This document shows positions 25,235-32,821 of a DNA stretch of 64,000 nt, in pieces. Both the position numbers and the translations under genes were made by a program. Location: NCBI GenBank assembly GCA_035536775.1, contig DATLNM010000054.1, forward strand, positions 62,001 through 126,000, written 5' to 3'. Each line of letters starts with the position of its first letter. The first letter of the stretch is position 1. The stretch is from DATLNM01 sp035536775 (GTDB taxonomy: Bacteria; Actinomycetota; CADDZG01; WHSQ01). A model generated the notes under the pieces. The model did no database searches, was not told where the DNA came from, and saw only the letters and a program-made list of their open reading frames with translations.

Positions 25235-25929
25235 AGAAACCGATGAGGGCGATCGCAAGCGTCATCCTGGTCGGTACGTTGTTCGTAGCCGGCGCGTCCG
25301 GCGCGGGTGCCGCACCGAAACCCGTAACCGTGTTCGAGGACGCCTCGGGCGATGCGGGCAACGACGGGACGCCGATCCCCGGGATGGACCAGGGTGGCTT
25401 CGACCTCACCGCCGGTACGATCGCGCTGAACGGCAAGAACCTCGAGTTCACCGTCACCCACGCCGCGATGCCGTCGTCGGGAACGCTGCCGGAGGGGTTC
25501 CGCTTCCTGTGGCATTTCTCTGTCGGCGGGACCGAGTATCGCTTCACCGCCAAGAGCTTTGATATCGGCAAGCCGGACGTCGTCGCGCAGAGCGGCACCG
25601 AGCGCGCCGGTCAGGTGTACACCGAGGGAACGTTCCGTCTCGAAGAGTGCTTCATCGACGCGACGCTTCCGCTGAACCTCAGCCAGTGCATCGTCCTCGA
25701 GTACCTCGACGGCTCGTTCGACCCGGCCGCCAAGACGTTCACAATCATCCTGCCCCTCGCGATCGTGAAGGCCAAAGCCGGAACGACAGTCGCGGGCGGG
25801 ACCGGTGGCGCCACGGGCACCGGCTGCCAGATCTGCTGGGTCCCCCATTACGCCGAACGCTCGCTTACACCCACCACGATCATCGACGCCGCGGCACAAG
25901 CCGTGACGTACAAGATCCCGAAGAAATAA
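25231..25929 (+). CDS. secreted CQICW-motif protein, tandem paralogue 1
   Basis: A 232-residue exported protein of a family I do not recognise. After the signal peptide (ending SGAGAAP) comes an acidic strand, FEDASGDAGN, then a predicted all-beta domain (GFDLTAGTIALNGKNLEFTVTHA, RFLWHFSVGG, FDIGKPD). The C-terminal part has four Cys shared with the three following genes: one after RLEE, one before the LEY strand, and CxxC in GCQICWVPHYAERSL. The pattern resembles DOMON/CBM9-like beta-sandwich modules in layout only. Its ATG overlaps the LVIVD stop (ATGA), which implies coupled expression with that protein. Confidence 0.75.
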   Translation: MKKPMRAIASVILVGTLFVAGASGAGAAPKPVTVFEDASGDAGNDGTPIPGMDQGGFDLTAGTIALNGKNLEFTVTHAAMPSSGTLPEGFRFLWHFSVGGTEYRFTAKSFDIGKPDVVAQSGTERAGQVYTEGTFRLEECFIDATLPLNLSQCIVLEYLDGSFDPAAKTFTIILPLAIVKAKAGTTVAGGTGGATGTGCQICWVPHYAERSLTPTTIIDAAAQAVTYKIPKK

Positions 25930-25939
25930 GGAGACCGAG

Positions 25940-26626
25940 ATGCGCAGGACGATCATCATGCTGAGCGCGGGCCTTATGTGCCTCACCGCGCTGCCGGCAG
26001 ACGCAGCAGCTCCTAAGCCCGTCACCGTGTTCGAGGACGCGGCGGGCGATGCCGGTAACAACGGCTCCCCGATCCCCGGGAGCGAACAAGGCGGATTCGA
26101 CCTGACCGCCGGGACGATCGCGCTCAACGGTAAGGATCTCGAGTTCACCGTCACTCACTCCGCGATGCCGCCCGTTGGGTCGATGCCAGAAGCGGCTCGT
26201 TTCATGTGGCACTTCTCCGCCGGCAAAGAGCAGTACCGCTTCACGGTCAAGAGCCTCGACGTCGGCAAGCCCGACGCCGCCGCGGGAACCGGAACCGAGC
26301 GCGTGGGCCAGGTCTACACCGAGGGCACCTACCGCCTCGAGCAGTGCGAGGAGCAGGCCACCCCTGCGATCACACTTGTGAACTGCAACGTCGTCGAGTA
26401 CCTCACCGGCAGCTTCGACCCCGCCGCGAAGGCGTTCACGATCGTCCTGCCGCTGTCGGTGATCAAGGGCAAGCCAGGGATGGAGATCGGTGGCGGCACG
26501 TCGGGCGCTGCGTCGACGAACTGTCAGATCTGCTGGATCCCTCATTACGCCGAACGGTCCCTCAGCCCCCACACCGTCATCGACTACACCGCTCAGGCCG
26601 TTACCTACAAGATCCCGAAGAAATAG
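25940..26626 (+). CDS. secreted CQICW-motif protein, tandem paralogue 2
   Basis: A 228-residue paralogue of the preceding gene, starting 10 bases after it with a GGAG ribosome-binding site. It has the signal peptide (LTALPADAAAPK), the FEDAAGDAGN strand, DLTAGTIALNGKDLEFTVTH, MWHFSAGKEQYRF, LDVGKPD and the same four Cys (RLEQC, VNC, and CxxC in NCQICWIPHYAERSL). It ends YKIPKK like paralogue 1. Similarity is high across the whole length, indicating recent tandem duplication. No catalytic motif is visible. Confidence 0.75.
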   Translation: MRRTIIMLSAGLMCLTALPADAAAPKPVTVFEDAAGDAGNNGSPIPGSEQGGFDLTAGTIALNGKDLEFTVTHSAMPPVGSMPEAARFMWHFSAGKEQYRFTVKSLDVGKPDAAAGTGTERVGQVYTEGTYRLEQCEEQATPAITLVNCNVVEYLTGSFDPAAKAFTIVLPLSVIKGKPGMEIGGGTSGAASTNCQICWIPHYAERSLSPHTVIDYTAQAVTYKIPKK

Positions 26627-26635
26627 GAGCACACG

Positions 26636-27322
26636 ATGCGTAAGACCGTCCTTCTATCCATCTGCGGCGCGCTGGTCGCGCTGAGCGCGGCTCCTGCAGG
26701 CGCTGCAGCGCCCAAGCCCGTCGTCGTCTTCGAGGACGCTGCCGGCGATGCCGGTGTCGCGGCGAACCCGGCGCCTGGGCTCGACCAGCTCGGCGTCGAC
26801 TTGACCGGTGGCTCGATCGCTCGCAACGGCAACAACCTCGAGTTCACCGTGACGCACGCCACAATGCCCCCGGTGGGGTCGATGCCGGAAGTTGGACGAC
26901 TGATGTGGCACTTCTCGGTTGGCAAGGAGCAATGGCGGTTCACGGTCAAGAGCTTCGACATCGGCAAGCCCGACGCGATCGCAGGCAGTGGCACCGAGCG
27001 CGCCGGCCAGGTGTACACCGCAGGGGCGTACCGGCTCGAGCAGTGCGTCGAGGCGCCGGGCGTCGGAGTGACGCTCGTCAACTGCAACGTCATCGAGTAC
27101 CTCGAGGGGAGCTTCGACCCCGCCGCGAAGTCGTTCACCGTCATCCTGCCCATGGCCAGCGTCAAAGCCAAGACTGGAAGCATCATTGCCGGAGGCACGA
27201 GCGGCGCGGCCAACACAGGGTGTCAGATCTGCTGGGTTCCCCACATCGCGGAGCGCTCCCTCACCGACACGACGATCATCGATGCCGCCGCGCAAACGGT
27301 GACCTACAAGATTCCCAAGTAA
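26636..27322 (+). CDS. secreted CQICW-motif protein, tandem paralogue 3
   Basis: A 228-residue paralogue starting 9 bases after copy 2, with TAGGAG overlapping the previous stop as its ribosome-binding site. It shows the signal peptide (LSAAPAGAAAPK), FEDAAGDAGV, GVDLTGGSIARNGNNLEFTVTHA, MWHFSVGKEQWRF, FDIGKPD, RLEQC, VNC and CQICWVPHIAERSL, and ends YKIPK. It is closest to paralogue 2. The conserved His three residues after CQICW could, with the CxxC, bind a metal, or the four Cys could simply pair as disulfides. Confidence 0.75.
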   Translation: MRKTVLLSICGALVALSAAPAGAAAPKPVVVFEDAAGDAGVAANPAPGLDQLGVDLTGGSIARNGNNLEFTVTHATMPPVGSMPEVGRLMWHFSVGKEQWRFTVKSFDIGKPDAIAGSGTERAGQVYTAGAYRLEQCVEAPGVGVTLVNCNVIEYLEGSFDPAAKSFTVILPMASVKAKTGSIIAGGTSGAANTGCQICWVPHIAERSLTDTTIIDAAAQTVTYKIPK

Positions 27323-27327
27323 GACGA

Positions 27328-28005
27328 ATGCAGCGCGTCGCGCTCGTCCTGTGTACCTGTCTCATGCTTCTAGGCGTCCCCGGGGCTGAGGCGAAGCCGA
27401 CCCAATTGTGGGAGGACGGCGTCGGAGACACCGAGCTCAATGCATCGCCGGTGCCCGGGCTCGACCAGTTGGGGTTCGATCTCGTCGGAGGCGCGATCGA
27501 GAAGGTCGGATCGGACCTTCATTTCTCCGTTACGCACGCGTCGATGCCCCCGGCGGGCAACATCCCCGAGACGTTCCGCTTCCTATGGCTGTTCGATGTC
27601 GACGGGACCACGTACAGGATCACTTACAAGCGGGCCGACATCGGGAAGCCTGACATCCCCGCGGGCGAGACCACCGAACGAGTTGGGCGCGCCGACGTTG
27701 AAGGGCATTTCCGGCTCGAAGGTGAATGCGCCAACACACCCACGCCGACACCGGTCATCTTTGTGAACTGCAAGCCGCTCGAATACGTGACCGGGTCGTT
27801 CGACGCTGCGGCGAAGACTTTCACCGTCATCATCCCGATGGCATCGGTCAAAGCGAAGGCCGGTTCAAAGGTCATCCCCGGTTCGGGTGAAGCCTTGATC
27901 ACCTGCCAGATCTGCTGGCTGACACACACCGCGGAGCGTTCCCTGGCGGCGACGATCGTCGACCGCGCGGTATGGGCGACCACCTTCAAGGTCCCCAAGC
28001 GCTGA
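27328..28005 (+). CDS. secreted CQICW-motif protein, tandem paralogue 4 (most divergent)
   Basis: A 225-residue paralogue starting 5 bases after copy 3; the frame is open upstream, but the ATG at 27328 directly precedes the signal peptide (LVLCTCLMLLGVPGAEA). It keeps the framework (LWEDGVGDTELN, GFDLVGGAIEKVGSDLHFSVTHASMPPAG, FLWLFDVDG, ADIGKPD, NC, CQICWLTHTAERSL, FKVPKR) but diverges more and has a TPTPTP insert after the first conserved Cys. GEC replaces the LEEC/LEQC position. It ends the array; the next gene (LLM oxidoreductase) starts 35 bases later. Confidence 0.75.
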   Translation: MQRVALVLCTCLMLLGVPGAEAKPTQLWEDGVGDTELNASPVPGLDQLGFDLVGGAIEKVGSDLHFSVTHASMPPAGNIPETFRFLWLFDVDGTTYRITYKRADIGKPDIPAGETTERVGRADVEGHFRLEGECANTPTPTPVIFVNCKPLEYVTGSFDAAAKTFTVIIPMASVKAKAGSKVIPGSGEALITCQICWLTHTAERSLAATIVDRAVWATTFKVPKR

Positions 28006-28040
28006 TCTAGGGAAAACCTCAAGGCTGGTAGCGTCCCGCC

Positions 28041-29081
28041 GTGGCTTTCAAGATCGGCGTCGGGCTGTTCACAGCACAACTTCCTGAAGGAACGTCCAGG
28101 ACGTTTCAACAGGAGTACCGGGAGACCCTCGAGCTCGTGCAGCTCGTCGAAACGCACGGCCTCGATTCCGCGTGGGTCTCCGAACACCACGGTTCGGCGG
28201 ACGGATACCTCCCGTCGCTCCTCCCGCTCCTCGCGGCGTTCGCCGCAGTCACGACGCGCATCGAGCTCGGAACCGGAGTGGTTCTGGCACCGTTCCACGA
28301 TCCGCTTCGCCTCGCCGAGGATTTCGCGGTCGTCGATCAACTCTCAGGAGGGAGGACGATCTGTGGCCTCGGTGTGGGTTGGCGTGACGAGGAGTTCAGG
28401 ATGTTCGGCCTCGATGTCTCGAGCCGCGTGAGGCGGCTGACCGAGCTCACAGAGATCCTCCGCAAAGCCTGGACCGGGGAGCGCTTCGACCACCGCGGCC
28501 GGTTCCACACCTACGAAGGGGTCGCGGTCACGCCCCGACCCGCGCGCACACCGCCGATCCTCATCGGAGGATTCGTTGACGATGCGATCCGAAGGGCAGG
28601 TCGCATCGGGGACGGTTACATCTCCTCGAGGGCGGAGCCGGCGCGCGTCGAACAAGCGTTCGCGATGGCGGCAGCGGCTCGTTCGGAGGCAGGCGGCGAG
28701 GGGCCACCGGTCGTCGCCGTCTTGCAGAACGCGTTCGTCACGACCGATCCGGACGGCGACTGGCCCCAGGTCGAGGCGGGGATAGGGCATCAGCTGGGCG
28801 TCTACGCCGGCTGGCGCACCGGCAAGGACGTGCCTGGGGTGCCCCTCGAGGTCATGCCCCCCGACACCGAGACGATCCGCAGGACGACCTCGTTCGGAAC
28901 ACCGGACGACGTCGTTACGTCTCTCGAGCCGGTCGTGAAGGCGCTGAGCGCGTATCCCGACTCCCATCTCATCCTCCGCCTCCACTATCCGGGGATGGCT
29001 ATGGAGCCGTCGGCGCGCGCGATCGAGCTGCTCGGGCGTGAGGTCGCGCCGAGGCTGAGGGATCTCGCCGCACGCACCTGA
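28041..29081 (+). CDS. LLM-class (luciferase-like, probably F420-dependent) oxidoreductase
   Basis: A 346-residue TIM-barrel flavin/F420 oxidoreductase of the luciferase-like monooxygenase family. Typical segments are WVSEHHGSADGYLPS, TRIELGTGVVLAPFHDPLRLAED, SGGRTICGLGVGWRDEEFRMFG and PPILIGG. In actinobacteria these enzymes commonly use F420H2, but FMN use cannot be excluded by reading. Substrate unknown. GTG start; the following DUF4012 gene begins 4 bases after its stop, so it is probably in the same transcription unit. Confidence 0.85.
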   Translation: MAFKIGVGLFTAQLPEGTSRTFQQEYRETLELVQLVETHGLDSAWVSEHHGSADGYLPSLLPLLAAFAAVTTRIELGTGVVLAPFHDPLRLAEDFAVVDQLSGGRTICGLGVGWRDEEFRMFGLDVSSRVRRLTELTEILRKAWTGERFDHRGRFHTYEGVAVTPRPARTPPILIGGFVDDAIRRAGRIGDGYISSRAEPARVEQAFAMAAAARSEAGGEGPPVVAVLQNAFVTTDPDGDWPQVEAGIGHQLGVYAGWRTGKDVPGVPLEVMPPDTETIRRTTSFGTPDDVVTSLEPVVKALSAYPDSHLILRLHYPGMAMEPSARAIELLGREVAPRLRDLAART

Positions 29082-29085
29082 GCGA

Positions 29086-31014
29086 GTGAATAGCCGCCAC
29101 TACGTCGCGATCTGGGCCACCGCACTCACGGTCGTGGGGGTGGGACTCTGGATCTCGATGCTTGCCGCGCCGCTGACTCTCGTCGGGGGGCTTACCGATG
29201 CCAGGACCCAGTTGAATGCCGCCGACCGTCTCGTCGCCAAGACCCAGATCAAAGCAGCCGGCAGAGCGGCGCGCGCGGGACTCGAGGCGGCGGAGGCGGC
29301 ACAAGGCGTTCTCGACGGGCCCTCCCCCCTTCTCGACATCGCTCGGCTCCATCCCGTCGCAGGTCCGGCCCTCGAGGAAGTGCCACACCTGATCGCAGCC
29401 GCCCTGTACTCGGCCGAAGCTGCGGTCGGCACGATCGATATCGCGCAGAACGTGCTCCGCGGACCCGACGCGGTCATGGCAGAGGACCCCAACGACCCGG
29501 ATGGCGGGTCCCTGATCCGGATCGATCGCATCCGAGCCATCGGAGATGCGATCCGCGAGGCACGCGAGCTCCTCGGCTACGCAGAGGACGAGCTCGGGTC
29601 GATCGATCTCGACAACCTCCCCCGCAAGATGCATCGGCCGATCGCGAGGGCGATCGAGAAGGCGATCGAGAGCAGACGCGTCCTGGGCGAGGCTCAGGCT
29701 GGGTTCGAAGTGCTCCCGTCATTCTTGGGAGAGACGGAACCCAGGACCTATCTCATCGGGATGCAGAACCCCGCGGAGCAACGAGGCACAGGAGGAGCGA
29801 TCCTGCAGTTCGCGCTTCTCTCGATCACGGAAGGCAAGCCCACCCTGCCGGAGACGCGCGGTTCCGTCTACAAGGTCGACGAGGATCGCCAACAGATCTC
29901 GATTCCTCTGCCGGACGACGCGTGGTACCTCGAGGGGATCCCCGACGCGCGCCGGTTCGGCAACTCCAATTGGTCACCGCACTGGCCGTTGTCCGCACAG
30001 CTGATGCTCGACTACGCACACGCGAGCGATGAGAACTTCCCCGACATCGACGGCGTCCTCGCGGTGGATCCCGTCCTCATGGAGAAGTTGCTGCCCGGCA
30101 TCGGCAAGTACAAGACAGAGGAATCCGGAAACAGGATCACGACCAAGCGCGTGGTCCATTTCGTCTTGTACAAGGCGTATGCCTCCTTCCCGATACCGCA
30201 GCAGCGACGCCGCGTCTTGAGACAGGTCGTCGACGGCTTCTACGAAGGGATGCTGGCGCCGGGTCACCCCACGTTGCTCATCCAGGGATTCGCCGATGCA
30301 CTCGAAGGCAAGCACATGCAGATATGGATGCGCGACCCAGCGGAGCAGGCATTCGTCGAGGCTATGGACTGGGATGGGGGCATCAAAGAAGCCGCTCGCA
30401 GCGACTATCTCTACATCGTCGAGCAGAACGTCGGGGGCAACAAGCTCGATTACCTCAGCGCTCAAACGAACCGGATGGATATCGCGTTCGACGGGGACGA
30501 CGCCGTGGTCTCCACGGAAGTCGAGATCGAGAATCGGCTGTTCCTGCCTCAGCCCCGGTGGGCGCTCGGCGATTCCGGTACCGCGGGGCACCACCTGCCG
30601 ATGACAAATGTCTACGTCCCGTCGTCGGCACGTCTGACGAGCTTCGATGTGGAAGGAGAGCGTCTCGACACGCCATTGCCGGCCGTGTGGGCGAATGACG
30701 CCCCCGCAGAGCACCTCGAGGTCGGAAAGAAGGTCTGGTCGGCCACCCTGGATATCCCTCCGGGGTCGTCGGGCTCCGTGCGTTATGACTACGTGGTCCC
30801 AGATGTCGTCCGCACCCTCGAAGGCCGTAGGGTCTACCGGCTCGTCGTTCAACATCAGCCCAACGTCCATGCGGAACAGCTGGTGGTCACGATCGAGGTT
30901 CCACCCGGCGCGAAGAGCGTGCGGGCACCGGGCTTCGAGAAGGACGGAGCGACCGTTGTGTGGGACAAGCCGGCGTCGAAGGATCTTGTGCTGGAGGTGT
31001 CGTGGGAAAGATGA
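29086..31014 (+). CDS. DUF4012 domain-containing membrane-anchored protein
   Basis: A 642-residue protein with an N-terminal membrane segment (TALTVVGVGLWISMLAAPLTLVG) and a large extracytoplasmic part. The helical N-terminal region ends with the DUF4012 hallmark TYLIGMQNPAEQRGTGGAI near residue 225 (compare the usual LxLFQNNAELRATGG). A beta-rich C-terminal domain follows. DUF4012 proteins are common beside exopolysaccharide and wall-glycan genes in Actinomycetota and Patescibacteria, but no activity is established. The GTG start is 4 bases after the previous stop, and the next ATG overlaps its TGA, so it is the head of the glycan operon. Confidence 0.8.
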   Translation: MNSRHYVAIWATALTVVGVGLWISMLAAPLTLVGGLTDARTQLNAADRLVAKTQIKAAGRAARAGLEAAEAAQGVLDGPSPLLDIARLHPVAGPALEEVPHLIAAALYSAEAAVGTIDIAQNVLRGPDAVMAEDPNDPDGGSLIRIDRIRAIGDAIREARELLGYAEDELGSIDLDNLPRKMHRPIARAIEKAIESRRVLGEAQAGFEVLPSFLGETEPRTYLIGMQNPAEQRGTGGAILQFALLSITEGKPTLPETRGSVYKVDEDRQQISIPLPDDAWYLEGIPDARRFGNSNWSPHWPLSAQLMLDYAHASDENFPDIDGVLAVDPVLMEKLLPGIGKYKTEESGNRITTKRVVHFVLYKAYASFPIPQQRRRVLRQVVDGFYEGMLAPGHPTLLIQGFADALEGKHMQIWMRDPAEQAFVEAMDWDGGIKEAARSDYLYIVEQNVGGNKLDYLSAQTNRMDIAFDGDDAVVSTEVEIENRLFLPQPRWALGDSGTAGHHLPMTNVYVPSSARLTSFDVEGERLDTPLPAVWANDAPAEHLEVGKKVWSATLDIPPGSSGSVRYDYVVPDVVRTLEGRRVYRLVVQHQPNVHAEQLVVTIEVPPGAKSVRAPGFEKDGATVVWDKPASKDLVLEVSWER

Positions 31015-31745
31015 GAGCCGTGGTACTCGCCGCTGGGCGGGGCGTCCGGATGGGTGGCGAGACACCGAAGACATTGCTGCCCGTCGGCACCAACGACGCG
31101 CTCCTCCACTACATCCTCACCGGGCTCGCGATCGCAGGGGTCGACGACCTGCTGGTCGTCACAGGACACAGGCACGTCGAGATCCAGGATTACGTCACTG
31201 CCAACTGGAAGGGGCCCGAGGCCATGTACGTGCGCAACGCGCGGTTCGCGTCGTGGGGCAACTTCCATTCGGTCCGAGTTGCCGTGGATCAATCCCCCGG
31301 CTTGGATCTCCTCATCGTCAACTCTGATGTCGTAGTGAATCCAAAGGTCTACCGACGGGTCGCCGATACGAGGGGCGACCTCGTCCTGGCCGTCGAGAAG
31401 CGGTTCACGCTCGACAACGAGGACATGCGGGTGCGGCTCGACGGGTCGTCCGTAAGAGCTGTGAGCAAGCACCTGAAAAAGGCCTTCTCGCACGGCGAAT
31501 ACACGGGTGTTTCTCTCATCAGGCCTCGCGCCGCGGCCCTCTACCTCGAGCTCTCTACCGACGCGGAGTGGCAGGGCGACACGACGATCTATTACGAAGA
31601 CATCTACGACCGCATGTTGGGTCGATGCGATGCGCGCGCCGCGTTGATCGAGACGGGCGAATATGCAGAGATCGACGAGCCCGAAGACGTCTTCGCGGCC
31701 TCGAACGTCATCCTCGCCCACAAGGACGCCTGGGGAACGAGCTGA
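31011..31745 (+). CDS. sugar-phosphate/alditol-phosphate nucleotidyltransferase (MobA/IPCT-like)
   Basis: A 244-residue GT-A-fold nucleotidyltransferase. The signature VVLAAGRGVRMGGETPKTLLP at the N-terminus binds the NTP; NSDV near residue 104 supplies a metal ligand; YYEDIYDRM and EIDEPEDVFAA at the end are typical of cytidylyltransferases acting on small phosphorylated alcohols (phosphocholine, inositol-1-phosphate, aminoethylphosphonate). The next gene is a glycerol-1-phosphate dehydrogenase-like enzyme, so CTP plus sn-glycerol-1-phosphate giving a CDP-alcohol is an attractive but unproven reaction. ATG overlaps the DUF4012 stop (ATGA). Confidence 0.75.
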   Translation: MRAVVLAAGRGVRMGGETPKTLLPVGTNDALLHYILTGLAIAGVDDLLVVTGHRHVEIQDYVTANWKGPEAMYVRNARFASWGNFHSVRVAVDQSPGLDLLIVNSDVVVNPKVYRRVADTRGDLVLAVEKRFTLDNEDMRVRLDGSSVRAVSKHLKKAFSHGEYTGVSLIRPRAAALYLELSTDAEWQGDTTIYYEDIYDRMLGRCDARAALIETGEYAEIDEPEDVFAASNVILAHKDAWGTS

Positions 31746-31777
31746 TCGGGGCGGGCCCGGCCCCCTGCGGGCACTAG

Positions 31778-32821
31778 GTGGAGCTCCCTCAGGTCCTCGT
31801 CTTCGACGCGAGCGATGACGAGGCCGACGCCGGGGCCGAGCTCGCGCGGCAACTAGAAGGTCTCGAAGTCGCGGCCCCGTTGGTGGTTGCGTCGATCCAT
31901 GGGCGCGGTCTGGCGTCTGGATTGGCCGACCCGGTCCTCGCGACACCTCCCCCCGCGGCGGGGCAGAGCTGGGCAGTCGAGATCGGCCGGGAGGCGATCG
32001 CGACCGAAGCCGACGCGATCGTCGCGATCGGCGGCGGACGTTGCATCGACCTCGCGAAGCTCGCCGCCGGACGCGCCGGACTTACAACGATCGCCGTGCC
32101 CACCCAGCTCTCCCACGACGGCATCTGCTCACCGGTGGCCGTGGTCCCCAACGACGCGGGGATCGCCGAGAGCCTCGGTGCGGTGCCCCCGCGCATGGTC
32201 TTCGTCTCGCTGCCGACACTCTTCGGAGCTCCTCCTGCATCCGTTAGCGCCGGCCTCGGCGACCTCATGGCCAACCCCCTTGCCCTGCGGGATTGGGCGC
32301 TCGCTGCAGAACGCGGGCTGGAGGAGATCGATCAGCGTGCATGGGATCTGTCGGTCGAGTCGTTCGAGCTGATCGAACCGAGCCTCGATGACGATGCTCA
32401 TCTTTCGGCTCGGGACCCGGAGTTCCTCAGGCGCCTCGCTGACGCTTTGATCCTGTCGGGGATGGCGATGATCGCGTCGGGGACGTCGCGACCCGCGTCG
32501 GGCGGGGAGCACGAGATATCCCACGCGATCGACGAACTTTTCGACGGGCGCGCGCTGCACGGTGCGCAGGTCGCGTTCGGCACCATCATCTCGGTGCATC
32601 TGTACGGCGAGGACACGGATAGATTCCGGCAACGCCTCCGACGCCTCCACCTCCCGGAGCATCCGCGGGACCTGGGATTGACACATCAGCAGGTCGCCGA
32701 GGTGCTGCTCCACGCGCCGAAAACACGACCTGGGCGCTTCACGATCCTCGAACGAGCCGCGCTCGACGAGGCTTCTGCACTCGCTGTCGTCGAGGCGATC
32801 TGGGGGAGGATGGACGCATGA
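31778..32821 (+). CDS. sn-glycerol-1-phosphate dehydrogenase-like (EgsA/AraM family, Fe-ADH superfamily)
   Basis: A 347-residue dehydroquinate-synthase/Fe-ADH superfamily protein. AIGGGRCIDLAKLAAGRAG (about 87-105) binds NAD(P), VPTQLSHDGICSP resembles the archaeal/bacterial G1P dehydrogenase PTxxSHDGIASP block, SAGLGDLMAN supplies the first metal Asp, and RPASGGEHEISHAID and LHGAQVAFGT carry the metal His residues. The enzyme would reduce DHAP to sn-glycerol-1-phosphate, the archaeal-type enantiomer. The N-terminal 85 residues are less conserved than usual. GTG start 32 bases after the nucleotidyltransferase; it overlaps the following phosphodiesterase by ATGA. Confidence 0.75.
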   Translation: MELPQVLVFDASDDEADAGAELARQLEGLEVAAPLVVASIHGRGLASGLADPVLATPPPAAGQSWAVEIGREAIATEADAIVAIGGGRCIDLAKLAAGRAGLTTIAVPTQLSHDGICSPVAVVPNDAGIAESLGAVPPRMVFVSLPTLFGAPPASVSAGLGDLMANPLALRDWALAAERGLEEIDQRAWDLSVESFELIEPSLDDDAHLSARDPEFLRRLADALILSGMAMIASGTSRPASGGEHEISHAIDELFDGRALHGAQVAFGTIISVHLYGEDTDRFRQRLRRLHLPEHPRDLGLTHQQVAEVLLHAPKTRPGRFTILERAALDEASALAVVEAIWGRMDA

